A stretch of DNA of 25,344 nucleotides from a virus, in IMG/VR virus record IMGVR_UViG_3300028025_002813, positions 1-25,344 of that record. One strand, 5' to 3'. The translations under genes and the position numbers were made by a program. This document shows positions 20,970 to 25,344 of the stretch, one piece after another. The notes beneath the pieces were generated by a model. That model made no database searches. It was not told where the DNA came from and saw only the letters and a program-made list of their open reading frames with translations. Each line of letters begins with the position of its first letter. Positions within the stretch are counted from its first letter, which is position 1.

Positions 20970-20992
20970 CCTAAGAAAAGGGAGAAAGGCAA

Positions 20993-21166
20993 ATGTTACA
21001 AACTAAATACAGCAAGCCAGCATTAACGAGATTAGACATCAATATCATGGTGGATACACTTATGTTTACAGTGCAGGGTCTTATCGAGGATGATAAATCA
21101 GATCCACGTATCGACACATTAAATGCCATCATGACAAAATTGTTGAAGATGCGTGATAGCAAATGA
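20993..21166 (+). CDS. Small unknown protein (57 aa)
   Basis: ATG 20993 follows GGGAGAAAGGC, a strong ribosome-binding site, and the frame ends at TGA 21164-21166, overlapping the next ATG (ATGA). The 57-residue product reads QTKYSKPALTRLDINIMV, TLMFTVQGLIEDDKSD, then TLNAIMTKLLKMRD. It is helical and mixed in charge. No family is recognised, but the start signal and the four-base overlap support a real gene. It follows a stable hairpin that might affect its translation. Confidence 0.6.
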   Translation: MLQTKYSKPALTRLDINIMVDTLMFTVQGLIEDDKSDPRIDTLNAIMTKLLKMRDSK

Positions 21167-21351
21167 CCACACAATTATTAAGCGCTGTGGATGCACTGGA
21201 GTTAGCGATGTATCTAGCTGTGACTGCGCCGACTAAACAAAAAGCGCAGAGATGCACAGATATAGCCATAGGTATCGCATCAGAGTTAGATGCTAAAACA
21301 GTTAGGGCATCAAAACGTAAAGTTGCGCAGAGGCTAAAAGATGAGCGTTAA
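21163..21351 (+). CDS. Small basic helical protein, unknown (62 aa)
   Basis: A 62-residue protein with an Ala-rich helical first part (LLSAVDALELAMYLAVTAP) and a basic end (KTVRASKRKVAQRLKDER). Between them is KAQRCTDIAIGIASELDA. It overlaps both neighbours, at the start by ATGA and at the end by 11 bases with the prim-pol gene. The basic tail might bind nucleic acid, and its place just before a primase-polymerase suggests a replication helper, but no family is recognised. Confidence 0.5.
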   Translation: MTTQLLSAVDALELAMYLAVTAPTKQKAQRCTDIAIGIASELDAKTVRASKRKVAQRLKDER

Positions 21352-21862
21352 ATTATCTGGGCTGGACTTAGCGCACTCATATCTAGATGCAGGACTGTGG
21401 GTGTTACCAATTAAACCTAATAAGAAAGAACCATATACACGATTAGCAGAACGTGGACACTTAAGCGCTACAAATGACCATGTTGTGCTACAGGACTGGA
21501 TAGATTTTGATCCAGATATGAATATCGGCATAGCGTGTGAAATGTCTCAGTTGGTAGTCCTAGATTTTGATTACAGAAATATGTCTGATGATGCTGATAC
21601 TTTTCTAGGATGGATGGATCATCTTTATTATGATGAGACGATGGTCGTTCGTACAGGTAATGGTTTTCACTATTACTTTAAATGCGCTGCAGGGCTACAA
21701 CTAAAAGCAAAATGTCTAGATGGCGTAGATGTTAAATATCGTGGCTATGTGGTCGCACCACCATCCATGCATCCTGATGGAGATATCTACAGGTCTAATG
21801 GCAAATCAATAATGGACATACCCGACTATCTACTAAAGGAGATTACTAATGCAGTTCGATAG
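21341..21862 (+). CDS. Stand-alone primase-polymerase domain (bifunctional prim-pol, N-terminal type)
   Basis: A 173-residue protein that is little more than the prim-pol domain. LWVLPIKPNKKEPYTR (residues 19-34), LSATNDHVVLQDWIDFDPD, NIGIACEMSQLVVLDFDYRN with catalytic Asp75 and Asp77, ETMVVRTGNGFHYYFKC with His110, and GVDVKYRGYVVAPPSMHPDG give all expected motifs. Such domains make primers and can extend DNA; usually a helicase domain follows in the same protein, but here the gene ends after the domain. No phage DNA polymerase or helicase gene is in the window. It may prime phage DNA for the host replisome, or work with a helicase encoded outside this window. Confidence 0.85.
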   Translation: MSVKLSGLDLAHSYLDAGLWVLPIKPNKKEPYTRLAERGHLSATNDHVVLQDWIDFDPDMNIGIACEMSQLVVLDFDYRNMSDDADTFLGWMDHLYYDETMVVRTGNGFHYYFKCAAGLQLKAKCLDGVDVKYRGYVVAPPSMHPDGDIYRSNGKSIMDIPDYLLKEITNAVR

Positions 21863-22202
21863 AAAAGACGACATGATTACCCTCAGCATGGATGTCGATG
21901 AATTATCACCCATCATGCTCAGAGTCGCTAATGCGATGATAAACAGCGACACCATCCACACTCATGCCCTGTACTGGATCAGTACCCATAAGTACTCTGC
22001 GTATCAGAAGATGATGGATTGCATAGATGTTCGAGAATCACGCATATCTATGAGCAGACAACATGCAATTAAGTTACTGAACGAATTAACTGATGCTCTG
22101 GGTGTAGCTGAGAACTCTGAAAAGTTAGGGCGTATCTGCGTGGACTGTCATAGAGGTTACATATCTGAGGCTGGTAAAGCACATGAGTGTGGGGTGAAAT
22201 AG
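21849..22202 (+). CDS. Unknown protein with C-terminal zinc-binding candidate
   Basis: A 117-residue protein: LSMDVDELSPIMLRVANAMI, ALYWISTHKYSAYQKMMD and ISMSRQHAIKLLNELTDALG, then a C-terminal RICVDCHRGYISEAGKAHEC. The end, C-x2-C-H and H-x-C, is a probable zinc site. The start overlaps the prim-pol gene by 14 bases. It may be a replication accessory protein, given its neighbour, but I do not recognise the family. Confidence 0.5.
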   Translation: MQFDRKDDMITLSMDVDELSPIMLRVANAMINSDTIHTHALYWISTHKYSAYQKMMDCIDVRESRISMSRQHAIKLLNELTDALGVAENSEKLGRICVDCHRGYISEAGKAHECGVK

Positions 22203-22295
22203 ATGACACTCTACGACTTTATTGTGTATGGCACATGGGTATTTCTACTCACACTGCCCTGGACTATCCACAAATTACCTGGGAAAAACAAGTGA
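22203..22295 (+). CDS. Tiny membrane protein (30 aa)
   Basis: ATG 22203 directly follows the stop of the gene at 21849, and the frame ends at TGA 22293-22295 by overlapping the GTG of the next gene. The 30 residues read TLYDFIVYGTWVFLLTLP, a single membrane segment, then HKLPGKNK, a basic end. The tight stop-start junctions on both sides support translation. Function unknown. Confidence 0.5.
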   Translation: MTLYDFIVYGTWVFLLTLPWTIHKLPGKNK

Positions 22296-22435
22296 TTACT
22301 AGAAATAATGACGATGGGTCAGTGACTTTTATCTTCGAGTCATGGGATGAGTTAATTAAATCTGAGCCTAAGTGGGAGCCAGATGCAGATTTATGGGCTA
22401 AAGATAGAGCAGATCAGAGGGCGTGGGACTACTGA
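22292..22435 (+). CDS. Small acidic protein, unknown (47 aa), GTG start
   Basis: A longer open frame begins at 22187, but its first 35 residues are a shadow of the genes at 21849 and 22203. The start that fits is GTG 22292, overlapping the stop before it (GTGA). The 47-residue product reads ITRNNDDGSVTFIFESWDEL then KSEPKWEPDADLWAKDRAD. It is strongly acidic and Trp-rich (four Trp), like some DNA-mimic or inhibitor proteins, although this is only a resemblance. It overlaps the XF1762-like gene at its end. Confidence 0.5.
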   Translation: MITRNNDDGSVTFIFESWDELIKSEPKWEPDADLWAKDRADQRAWDY

Positions 22436-22911
22436 AAAGTAATAATCAATCCAAATTATATGCAGTGCCTATCACCTTTCGTGCTGCATCTACTTTTGTA
22501 AAGGATTTGCATCGACATCATAAACCACCAGCTGGTCATAAGTTTAGTATCGGAGTATCAAACGCTGATGGGGTATTAGTAGGTGTGGCCATGTCTGGTA
22601 GACCCTCAGCTAGACACTGGGATGATGGATACACAATAGAAGTTATCAGGACCTGCACCGATGGTACACCTAATGCTAATAGTTTTCTTTATGGTGCATC
22701 ATGGCAGGCTGCAAAAGCAATGGGGTATCACAGGGCTATAACTTACACTCAAGATGGTGAATCGGGATCATCTTTGCGAGGTGCTGGCTGGAAAGTGATT
22801 GGTATTAGGAAGCCAAGAGGTAATTGGCACGAATCATCTAATGCATTAAAACTAATAAGAGATCCTGATGTTAAGGGATGGATTCAGAGAACAGTCTGGG
22901 AGATATCATAA
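22423..22911 (+). CDS. XF1762-family / Mom-like GNAT-fold protein
   Basis: A 162-residue protein with the XF1762 pattern: ITFRAASTFVKDLHRHHKPP, then GHKFSIGVSNADGVLVGVAM, SGRPSARHWDDGYTIEVIRT, CTDGTPNANSFLYGASWQAA and YHRAITYTQDGESGSSLRGA followed by GWKVIG. The fold is GNAT-like ('S-F-L-Y-G-A', then 'G-x-S-L-R-G-A-G-W'), and phage Mu Mom, a DNA-modifying protein, is structurally related. The gene is at GTG 22423. It may modify phage DNA or a small molecule. Its presence with two methyltransferases suggests defence against restriction, but family members have no settled function. Its end overlaps a tiny gene. Confidence 0.7.
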   Translation: MGLLKSNNQSKLYAVPITFRAASTFVKDLHRHHKPPAGHKFSIGVSNADGVLVGVAMSGRPSARHWDDGYTIEVIRTCTDGTPNANSFLYGASWQAAKAMGYHRAITYTQDGESGSSLRGAGWKVIGIRKPRGNWHESSNALKLIRDPDVKGWIQRTVWEIS

Positions 22912-22985
22912 TGGATTTTATTCTTACGATTACTCAACTCGGCATGATGTATTACATTATTAGATTACTGAAACAGACTCGCTGA
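22911..22985 (+). CDS. Tiny hydrophobic peptide ORF (24 aa)
   Basis: ATG 22911 shares a base with the previous stop (TAATG) and the frame ends at TGA 22983-22985. The product reads DFILTITQLGMMYYIIRLLK then QTR: one amphipathic or membrane helix with a basic end. The tight junction is the only evidence that it is translated; it may be a small membrane peptide or chance. Confidence 0.35.
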   Translation: MDFILTITQLGMMYYIIRLLKQTR

Positions 22986-23020
22986 GCACACCAGTCACAT
23001 GATTATCCTGAACGAACTGC

Positions 23021-23026
23021 CATACT
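23021..23026 (+). promoter_or_regulatory. -10 element of possible leaderless promoter for WhiB gene
   Basis: CATACT (TAnnnT-like, shifted by one) ends six bases before the ATG at 23033, and no ribosome-binding site is present. Transcription starting about seven bases after the -10 would begin at the ATG. No good -35 box is seen. Confidence 0.4.
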
Positions 23027-23032
23027 TAGCGC

Positions 23033-23371
23033 ATGTTAAAAGACTGCACACACAACGCTCTAGATGGCACACAGATATGTGCAGAGTGTCCTAGACCTGA
23101 CAGCTGGAAACTGTTTGCAGAGTGCAGGAAGCATGACCCAGACTTATGGTTCACAGGTGAAGATATCCCATCCCAGTGCCTCAAGGCTGTAAAGATATGC
23201 ATGTCCTGTCCAGTTCGAGGCTACTGTCTTGAAAAAGGCTGGCAGGAACGATTCGGTATCTGGGGTTCATTTACAGCATTAGAACGAGAAAGACTCAGAC
23301 GTGTATTCCCTATGCATGCTGATATCAAAGTCAGACGTAGACTCATACGCACTATCGCACATCGACTGTAA
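23033..23371 (+). CDS. WhiB-family iron-sulphur transcription factor
   Basis: A 112-residue protein with the WhiB layout: Cys31 in FAECRKHDPDLWF, then Cys56, Cys59 and Cys65 in ICMSCPVRGYCLEKGW (C-x2-C-x5-C), and the FGIWGSFTALERERLRR turn (G-I-W-G) and basic end. The four Cys hold a 4Fe-4S cluster, and the protein binds the main sigma factor to regulate promoters. WhiB proteins occur only in Actinobacteria and their phages, so this gene is the strongest host clue in the window. An N-terminal extension has extra Cys (C5, C16, C19). It has no ribosome-binding site and may be translated from a leaderless RNA. It may adjust host or phage transcription, or block superinfection, as for some mycobacteriophage WhiB proteins. 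Confidence 0.93.
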   Translation: MLKDCTHNALDGTQICAECPRPDSWKLFAECRKHDPDLWFTGEDIPSQCLKAVKICMSCPVRGYCLEKGWQERFGIWGSFTALERERLRRVFPMHADIKVRRRLIRTIAHRL

Positions 23372-23377
23372 TACAAC

Positions 23378-23383
23378 TACAAT
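23378..23383 (+). promoter_or_regulatory. -10 element of a second possible leaderless promoter
   Basis: TACAAT lies exactly six bases before the ATG at 23390, the same spacing as at the WhiB gene. No ribosome-binding site precedes this ATG. No clear -35 is present. Confidence 0.42.
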
Positions 23384-23389
23384 TATCCT

Positions 23390-23503
23390 ATGCGCTTACT
23401 ATCATTCCTGCTGCAGTTGCTGAGAAAAGAGCAGGTTCCACCACCACCAGACCCAACACCCGACATATTCGGTATTAGATCAGATAACACATGGTGGTTC
23501 TAA
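23390..23503 (+). CDS. Small protein with hydrophobic start and Pro run (37 aa)
   Basis: ATG 23390 opens a frame to TAA 23501-23503, which overlaps the start of the HNH gene (TAATG). The 37 residues read RLLSFLLQLLRKEQVPPPPD then PTPDIFGIRSDNTWWF. It has an amphipathic helix, a proline stretch and an aromatic end. There is a -10 sequence six bases upstream. Real translation is likely because of the overlap with HNH and the promoter; function unknown. Confidence 0.5.
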   Translation: MRLLSFLLQLLRKEQVPPPPDPTPDIFGIRSDNTWWF

Positions 23504-23769
23504 TGCGCCACAGGTCAGCTAAAACAGAGAAAATCTACAGAACAAAACGCAGAAACTTAGTACGATCATTACTACAAGAACGACCTATCTGCCAGAGATG
23601 CTCAGCTGATAGATCACATGACGTTCATGAAAAAAAGACCAGGGCAAGAGGTGGGTCAATTACTGATCCTGAGAACTTAGTAACTCTATGCCGTTCCTGT
23701 CACATATGGGTAACAGAACACCCCACAGAAGCACATGCACAAGGTTGGTTGTTATGGAGCTGGGAATGA
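23503..23769 (+). CDS. HNH endonuclease (zinc-type)
   Basis: An 88-residue basic protein. PICQRC (C30, C33) and TLCRSCH (C63, C66) form the zinc site, and SHDVHEKKTRARGG (His39, His42) with DPENLVTLC (Asn58) gives the HNH catalytic motif 'H-V-H-H-x...N-L-x-x-L-C-x-x-C-H'. An in-frame ATG at 23491 would add four residues, but ATG 23503 overlaps the previous stop (TAATG) and is preferred. It cuts DNA, either as a mobile homing-type nuclease or as a packaging helper. A second HNH gene at 24882 is nearer the genome end and is the better packaging candidate. It overlaps the next gene by ATGA. Confidence 0.87.
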   Translation: MRHRSAKTEKIYRTKRRNLVRSLLQERPICQRCSADRSHDVHEKKTRARGGSITDPENLVTLCRSCHIWVTEHPTEAHAQGWLLWSWE

Positions 23770-24059
23770 CACCTGAGATATTTGAAGATGAGGTAGGTCA
23801 GCGTATTAGAACTAAGATGCGTAACTATGCCATTGAGCATTATGGGTCAGAGATAAAAGGGCTAGATGAATCATTAGATAGGACATGTGTGATCGTGGGT
23901 ATGACTCGCGAGGCTGTGGTCGAAGCATTAGAGGCTGAGATATCGGTAATGTGTTTCCGTAACTCTACTGGAGATGAGATACCAGTCACATTTATCGGTG
24001 GGGTGCTACATGCGCAGGATGTTATCCAGGGCAAGAACTCAATGATGGGTAAGAGCTGA
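23766..24059 (+). CDS. Unknown small protein (97 aa), source of terminal inverted copy
   Basis: ATG 23766 overlaps the HNH stop (ATGA); a longer frame from 23688 is a shadow. The 97-residue acidic protein reads TPEIFEDEVGQRIRTKMRNY, then SLDRTCVIVGMTREAVVEAL and FRNSTGDEIPVTFIGGVLHA. It is a mixed helix/strand protein without a catalytic motif. Bases 23804-23909 of this gene recur exactly, inverted, at the right end of the window. Its stop overlaps the next start by one base. Confidence 0.55.
   Translation: MTPEIFEDEVGQRIRTKMRNYAIEHYGSEIKGLDESLDRTCVIVGMTREAVVEALEAEISVMCFRNSTGDEIPVTFIGGVLHAQDVIQGKNSMMGKS
23804..23909 (+). repeat. Left copy of a 106-base perfect inverted repeat
   Basis: This stretch, inside the gene at 23766, is identical base for base to the reverse complement of 25239-25344. 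The copies are separated by 1329 bases. The match ends at the window edge on one side and at a GC microhomology on the other. Confidence 0.97.
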
Positions 24060-24289
24060 TGAGTAAAGGTAAGGGTAGGCAGTTAGTTAAGACATCACGT
24101 AATGACAACAGACCTAATGGTAAAGCGTTTAAGAAACGACCAGTGGATTTGGCCAAGCGTTACACAGGTCGCACAGTTAATGGTTATAGTCCAGCTAAGT
24201 TAAAACTGCGTGCAAAGAAACGTGCCTATGTTAAGTCGCATACACCTAACGAAGTGACTATAGAAGCGATGAATGAGGCTGCAGACTAA
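24059..24289 (+). CDS. Very basic small protein, possible nucleic-acid-binding (76 aa)
   Basis: A 76-residue protein with a strongly basic body: SKGKGRQLVKTSRNDNRPNG, KAFKKRPVDLAKRYTGRTVN and LKLRAKKRAYVKSHTPNEVT, then an acidic helical end (IEAMNEAAD). It looks like ribosomal or DNA-binding small proteins. Its ATG shares a base with the previous stop and its own stop shares a base with the Ntn-hydrolase start. It may bind DNA or RNA, or be a partner of the Ntn hydrolase encoded directly after it. No family recognised. Confidence 0.5.
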   Translation: MSKGKGRQLVKTSRNDNRPNGKAFKKRPVDLAKRYTGRTVNGYSPAKLKLRAKKRAYVKSHTPNEVTIEAMNEAAD

Positions 24290-24906
24290 TGACTACTATC
24301 GCTGTCACCATGTCAGATAAATACGCATACATCTGTTCAGAATCTGGTATAACTGACGAATCTTTTCATACGATGCCGGGTATGCCAAAAATAGTTCGGC
24401 AAGATGAGTGGTTGATAGCAGCAGCAGGAGCCGATAGAACTTGCGATGTACTGCAATACCAAATCAAATATCCTGTAGTACCGAACACACTTAAGTCAGC
24501 ACCAGATCAGAAATGGTACGAGTGGATATCTAAACGTGTCATCCCACGCATAAGAGATGGCGCACAGAAAGAACTCAGCCTGGACACTAAAGATGGTGTA
24601 GCTGAACTACCTGACTCAGAAATTATCCTGGTCACACATGGTCGAGCATTCGGTATCTCAGCATCACTAGGCATATCACGACTACACCCATATTGGGCTA
24701 TCGGTTCAGGTGGATCTATAAGTCTAGGAGCATTAGCCATCACATACGCTAACGAAACAGACTGGAACGAAAGACATGAAGATTATTGCTACTCAGCTGT
24801 AGAGGCTGCAGTTAAACACGACTCATTTAGTCACGCACCCATACAGGGATATAAGTCACTACGCACAGGCAGGATCATCGAGTGGGCTTCCAAAGACCAT
24901 GTTTAG
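24289..24906 (+). CDS. HslV/20S proteasome beta-like Ntn hydrolase
   Basis: A 205-residue protein that follows HslV: M-TTIAVTMSDKYAYICSESG, then MPKIVRQDEWLIAAAGA, SEIILVTHGRAFGISASLG and YWAIGSGGSISLGALAIT. If the first Met is removed, Thr1 is the nucleophile; counted from it, Lys33 falls exactly at the K in MPKIV, as in HslV and proteasome subunits. Position 17, normally Asp, is Glu here (in CSESG). The GSGG turn is at processed residues 138-141, near the Ser124/129 region. The rest (NERHEDYCYSAVEAAVKHD) is helical. HslV and proteasomes degrade proteins unfolded by a partner ATPase; no such gene is here, so it may use a host ATPase, work alone on small substrates, or have a non-proteolytic job. 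Confidence 0.8.
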   Translation: MTTIAVTMSDKYAYICSESGITDESFHTMPGMPKIVRQDEWLIAAAGADRTCDVLQYQIKYPVVPNTLKSAPDQKWYEWISKRVIPRIRDGAQKELSLDTKDGVAELPDSEIILVTHGRAFGISASLGISRLHPYWAIGSGGSISLGALAITYANETDWNERHEDYCYSAVEAAVKHDSFSHAPIQGYKSLRTGRIIEWASKDHV

Positions 24907-25190
24907 ATTGTGGTTTATTAACACAGAAAGGTAACCGATGCCCCACCCATCAGACCCAATACCAGGCACGACTAGATAGCAGAAAAGACAGACGACACTA
25001 TAGAGGAGATTATGCAAAGAGAGCAAAGCACGTCAGAGAAACAGCTACAGTCTGCTGGTTATGTCATGAGGGATACAGACCTAACGATCCCTGGACAGCC
25101 GACCACTACATTCCAGGTTCCCCAGCCAGTCCACTACTCAGCGCACACAGATCTTGCAACTCGAGAAGAGGAAACAAACCACCTAGATAA
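24882..25190 (+). CDS. HNH endonuclease, likely packaging-associated, GTG start
   Basis: A 102-residue protein starting at GTG 24882, with AGGA upstream, overlapping the Ntn-hydrolase gene. An N-terminal zinc site (C7, C10, C20, H23 in CLDCG...CPTHQ) precedes the HNH domain: VCWLCHEGYRPNDPWTADHY, with C58, C61 and D74-H75, then SAHRSCNSRRG with H89, C92, N93. The 'A-D-H...H-x-x-C-N-x-x-R-G' order is that of HNH proteins encoded beside cos sites and terminases in many actinophages, where they assist terminase in cutting DNA. A possible cos region follows immediately. It is the last gene before the chimeric end of the window. Confidence 0.87.
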   Translation: MGFQRPCLDCGLLTQKGNRCPTHQTQYQARLDSRKDRRHYRGDYAKRAKHVRETATVCWLCHEGYRPNDPWTADHYIPGSPASPLLSAHRSCNSRRGNKPPR

Positions 25191-25238
25191 CCCCCGTACG
25201 GGTTACTGGGGGGTGGGTCATAATCTGTCAGACGTGAG
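25191..25238. other. Candidate cos/genome-end region (palindrome and G-run)
   Basis: Directly after the HNH stop is a perfect palindrome CCCGTACGGG within AACCC-CCGTAC-GGGTT, followed by CTGGGGGGTGGGTC. GC-rich, G-tract sequence beside an HNH gene is the usual setting of cos sites in phages of this type. The fold-back copy begins only a few bases later, as expected if the linear genome ended about here. Confidence 0.4.
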
Positions 25239-25344
25239 GCGAGTCATACCCACGATCACACATGTCCTATCTAATGATTCATCTAGCCCTTTTATCTCTG
25301 ACCCATAATGCTCAATGGCATAGTTACGCATCTTAGTTCTAATA
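25239..25344 (-). repeat. Right copy of the 106-base inverted repeat (probable fold-back chimera)
   Basis: Exact reverse complement of 23804-23909, running to the last base of the window. Complete identity and an abrupt start suggest a recent copying artefact (inverted chimera) rather than an evolved repeat. An apparent open frame reaching 25308 crosses this junction and is not a gene. Confidence 0.95.

Noticed and set aside
22187-22291. Start of the 22292 gene at GTG/ATG upstream
   Set aside because: The first 35 codons overlap two other genes and encode nothing coherent; GTG 22292 couples exactly to the previous stop.
23688-23765. Extended start of the 23766 gene
   Set aside because: Overlaps the zinc-binding end of the HNH gene; ATG 23766 has the standard ATGA overlap.
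25012-25308. 98-residue + frame at the right end
   Set aside because: It overlaps the HNH gene in another register and crosses the fold-back junction; its end is just the reverse strand of the 23766 gene.

Overview
This window is a fragment of a temperate, siphovirus-like phage genome. Nearly all genes lie on the + strand, tightly packed with ATGA, TAATG or GTGA overlaps. The host was probably an AT-leaning Actinobacterium. Evidence for that is a WhiB-family regulator, an actinophage-style tail module, a small membrane/coiled-coil protein in the lysis cassette, and two candidate leaderless promoters (a -10 hexamer six bases before the ATG). The codon bias is not that of a high-GC host; freshwater acI-type Actinobacteria are a reasonable guess, not a demonstration.

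Layout. (1) 1-2778: a four-gene sugar cluster (two recognisable glycosyltransferases, a TagD-like cytidylyltransferase, a third GT-A-like protein); the first gene is cut by the left edge. Terminase, portal, protease and capsid genes are not in the window. (2) 2843-9889: head-tail and tail genes: connector, tail terminator-like protein, tail tube, tail assembly chaperone with a -1 frameshift (CCCAAAA plus hairpin), tape measure, minor tail protein, tail-tip/fibre protein and a small partner. (3) 9946-13348: lysis cassette with a tyrosine integrase inside it: secreted P/T-linker protein, integrase, holin-like protein, M23 endolysin, secreted PPC-like protein and two small membrane proteins. (4) 13355-16850: a promoter with a palindrome in its spacer, then a single-strand annealing-type protein, a lysozyme-like protein, an endonuclease VII-like nuclease, a small DNA-binding candidate and a metallophosphoesterase, ending in three tandem hairpins of which the last resembles a terminator. 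(5) 16858-19861: promoter, ribbon-helix-helix regulator, winged-helix protein, and two adjacent DNA methyltransferases (SPPY type and C5 type). (6) 19862-20292: about 430 bases without a convincing gene, rich in short inverted repeats, ending in a clear promoter. (7) 20293-22985: small unknown genes, a stand-alone prim-pol domain and an XF1762/Mom-like protein. (8) 23033-25190: WhiB, two HNH nucleases, and a striking HslV/proteasome-like Ntn hydrolase.

The last 106 bases are an exact inverted copy of 23804-23909. This looks like a fold-back chimera at a molecule or contig end, placed just after a palindromic, G-rich stretch that could lie near cos. If so, the true genome end is near 25238.

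Points most worth following: three genes (integrase, secreted PPC-like protein, C5 methyltransferase) have conserved N-termini extending upstream of any ATG/GTG/TTG and seem to need AUU or AUC starts; and the Ntn hydrolase keeps Thr1 and Lys33 but has Glu where Asp17 is expected, with no unfoldase gene beside it. No DNA polymerase, helicase, tRNA, CRISPR array or insertion sequence was seen.
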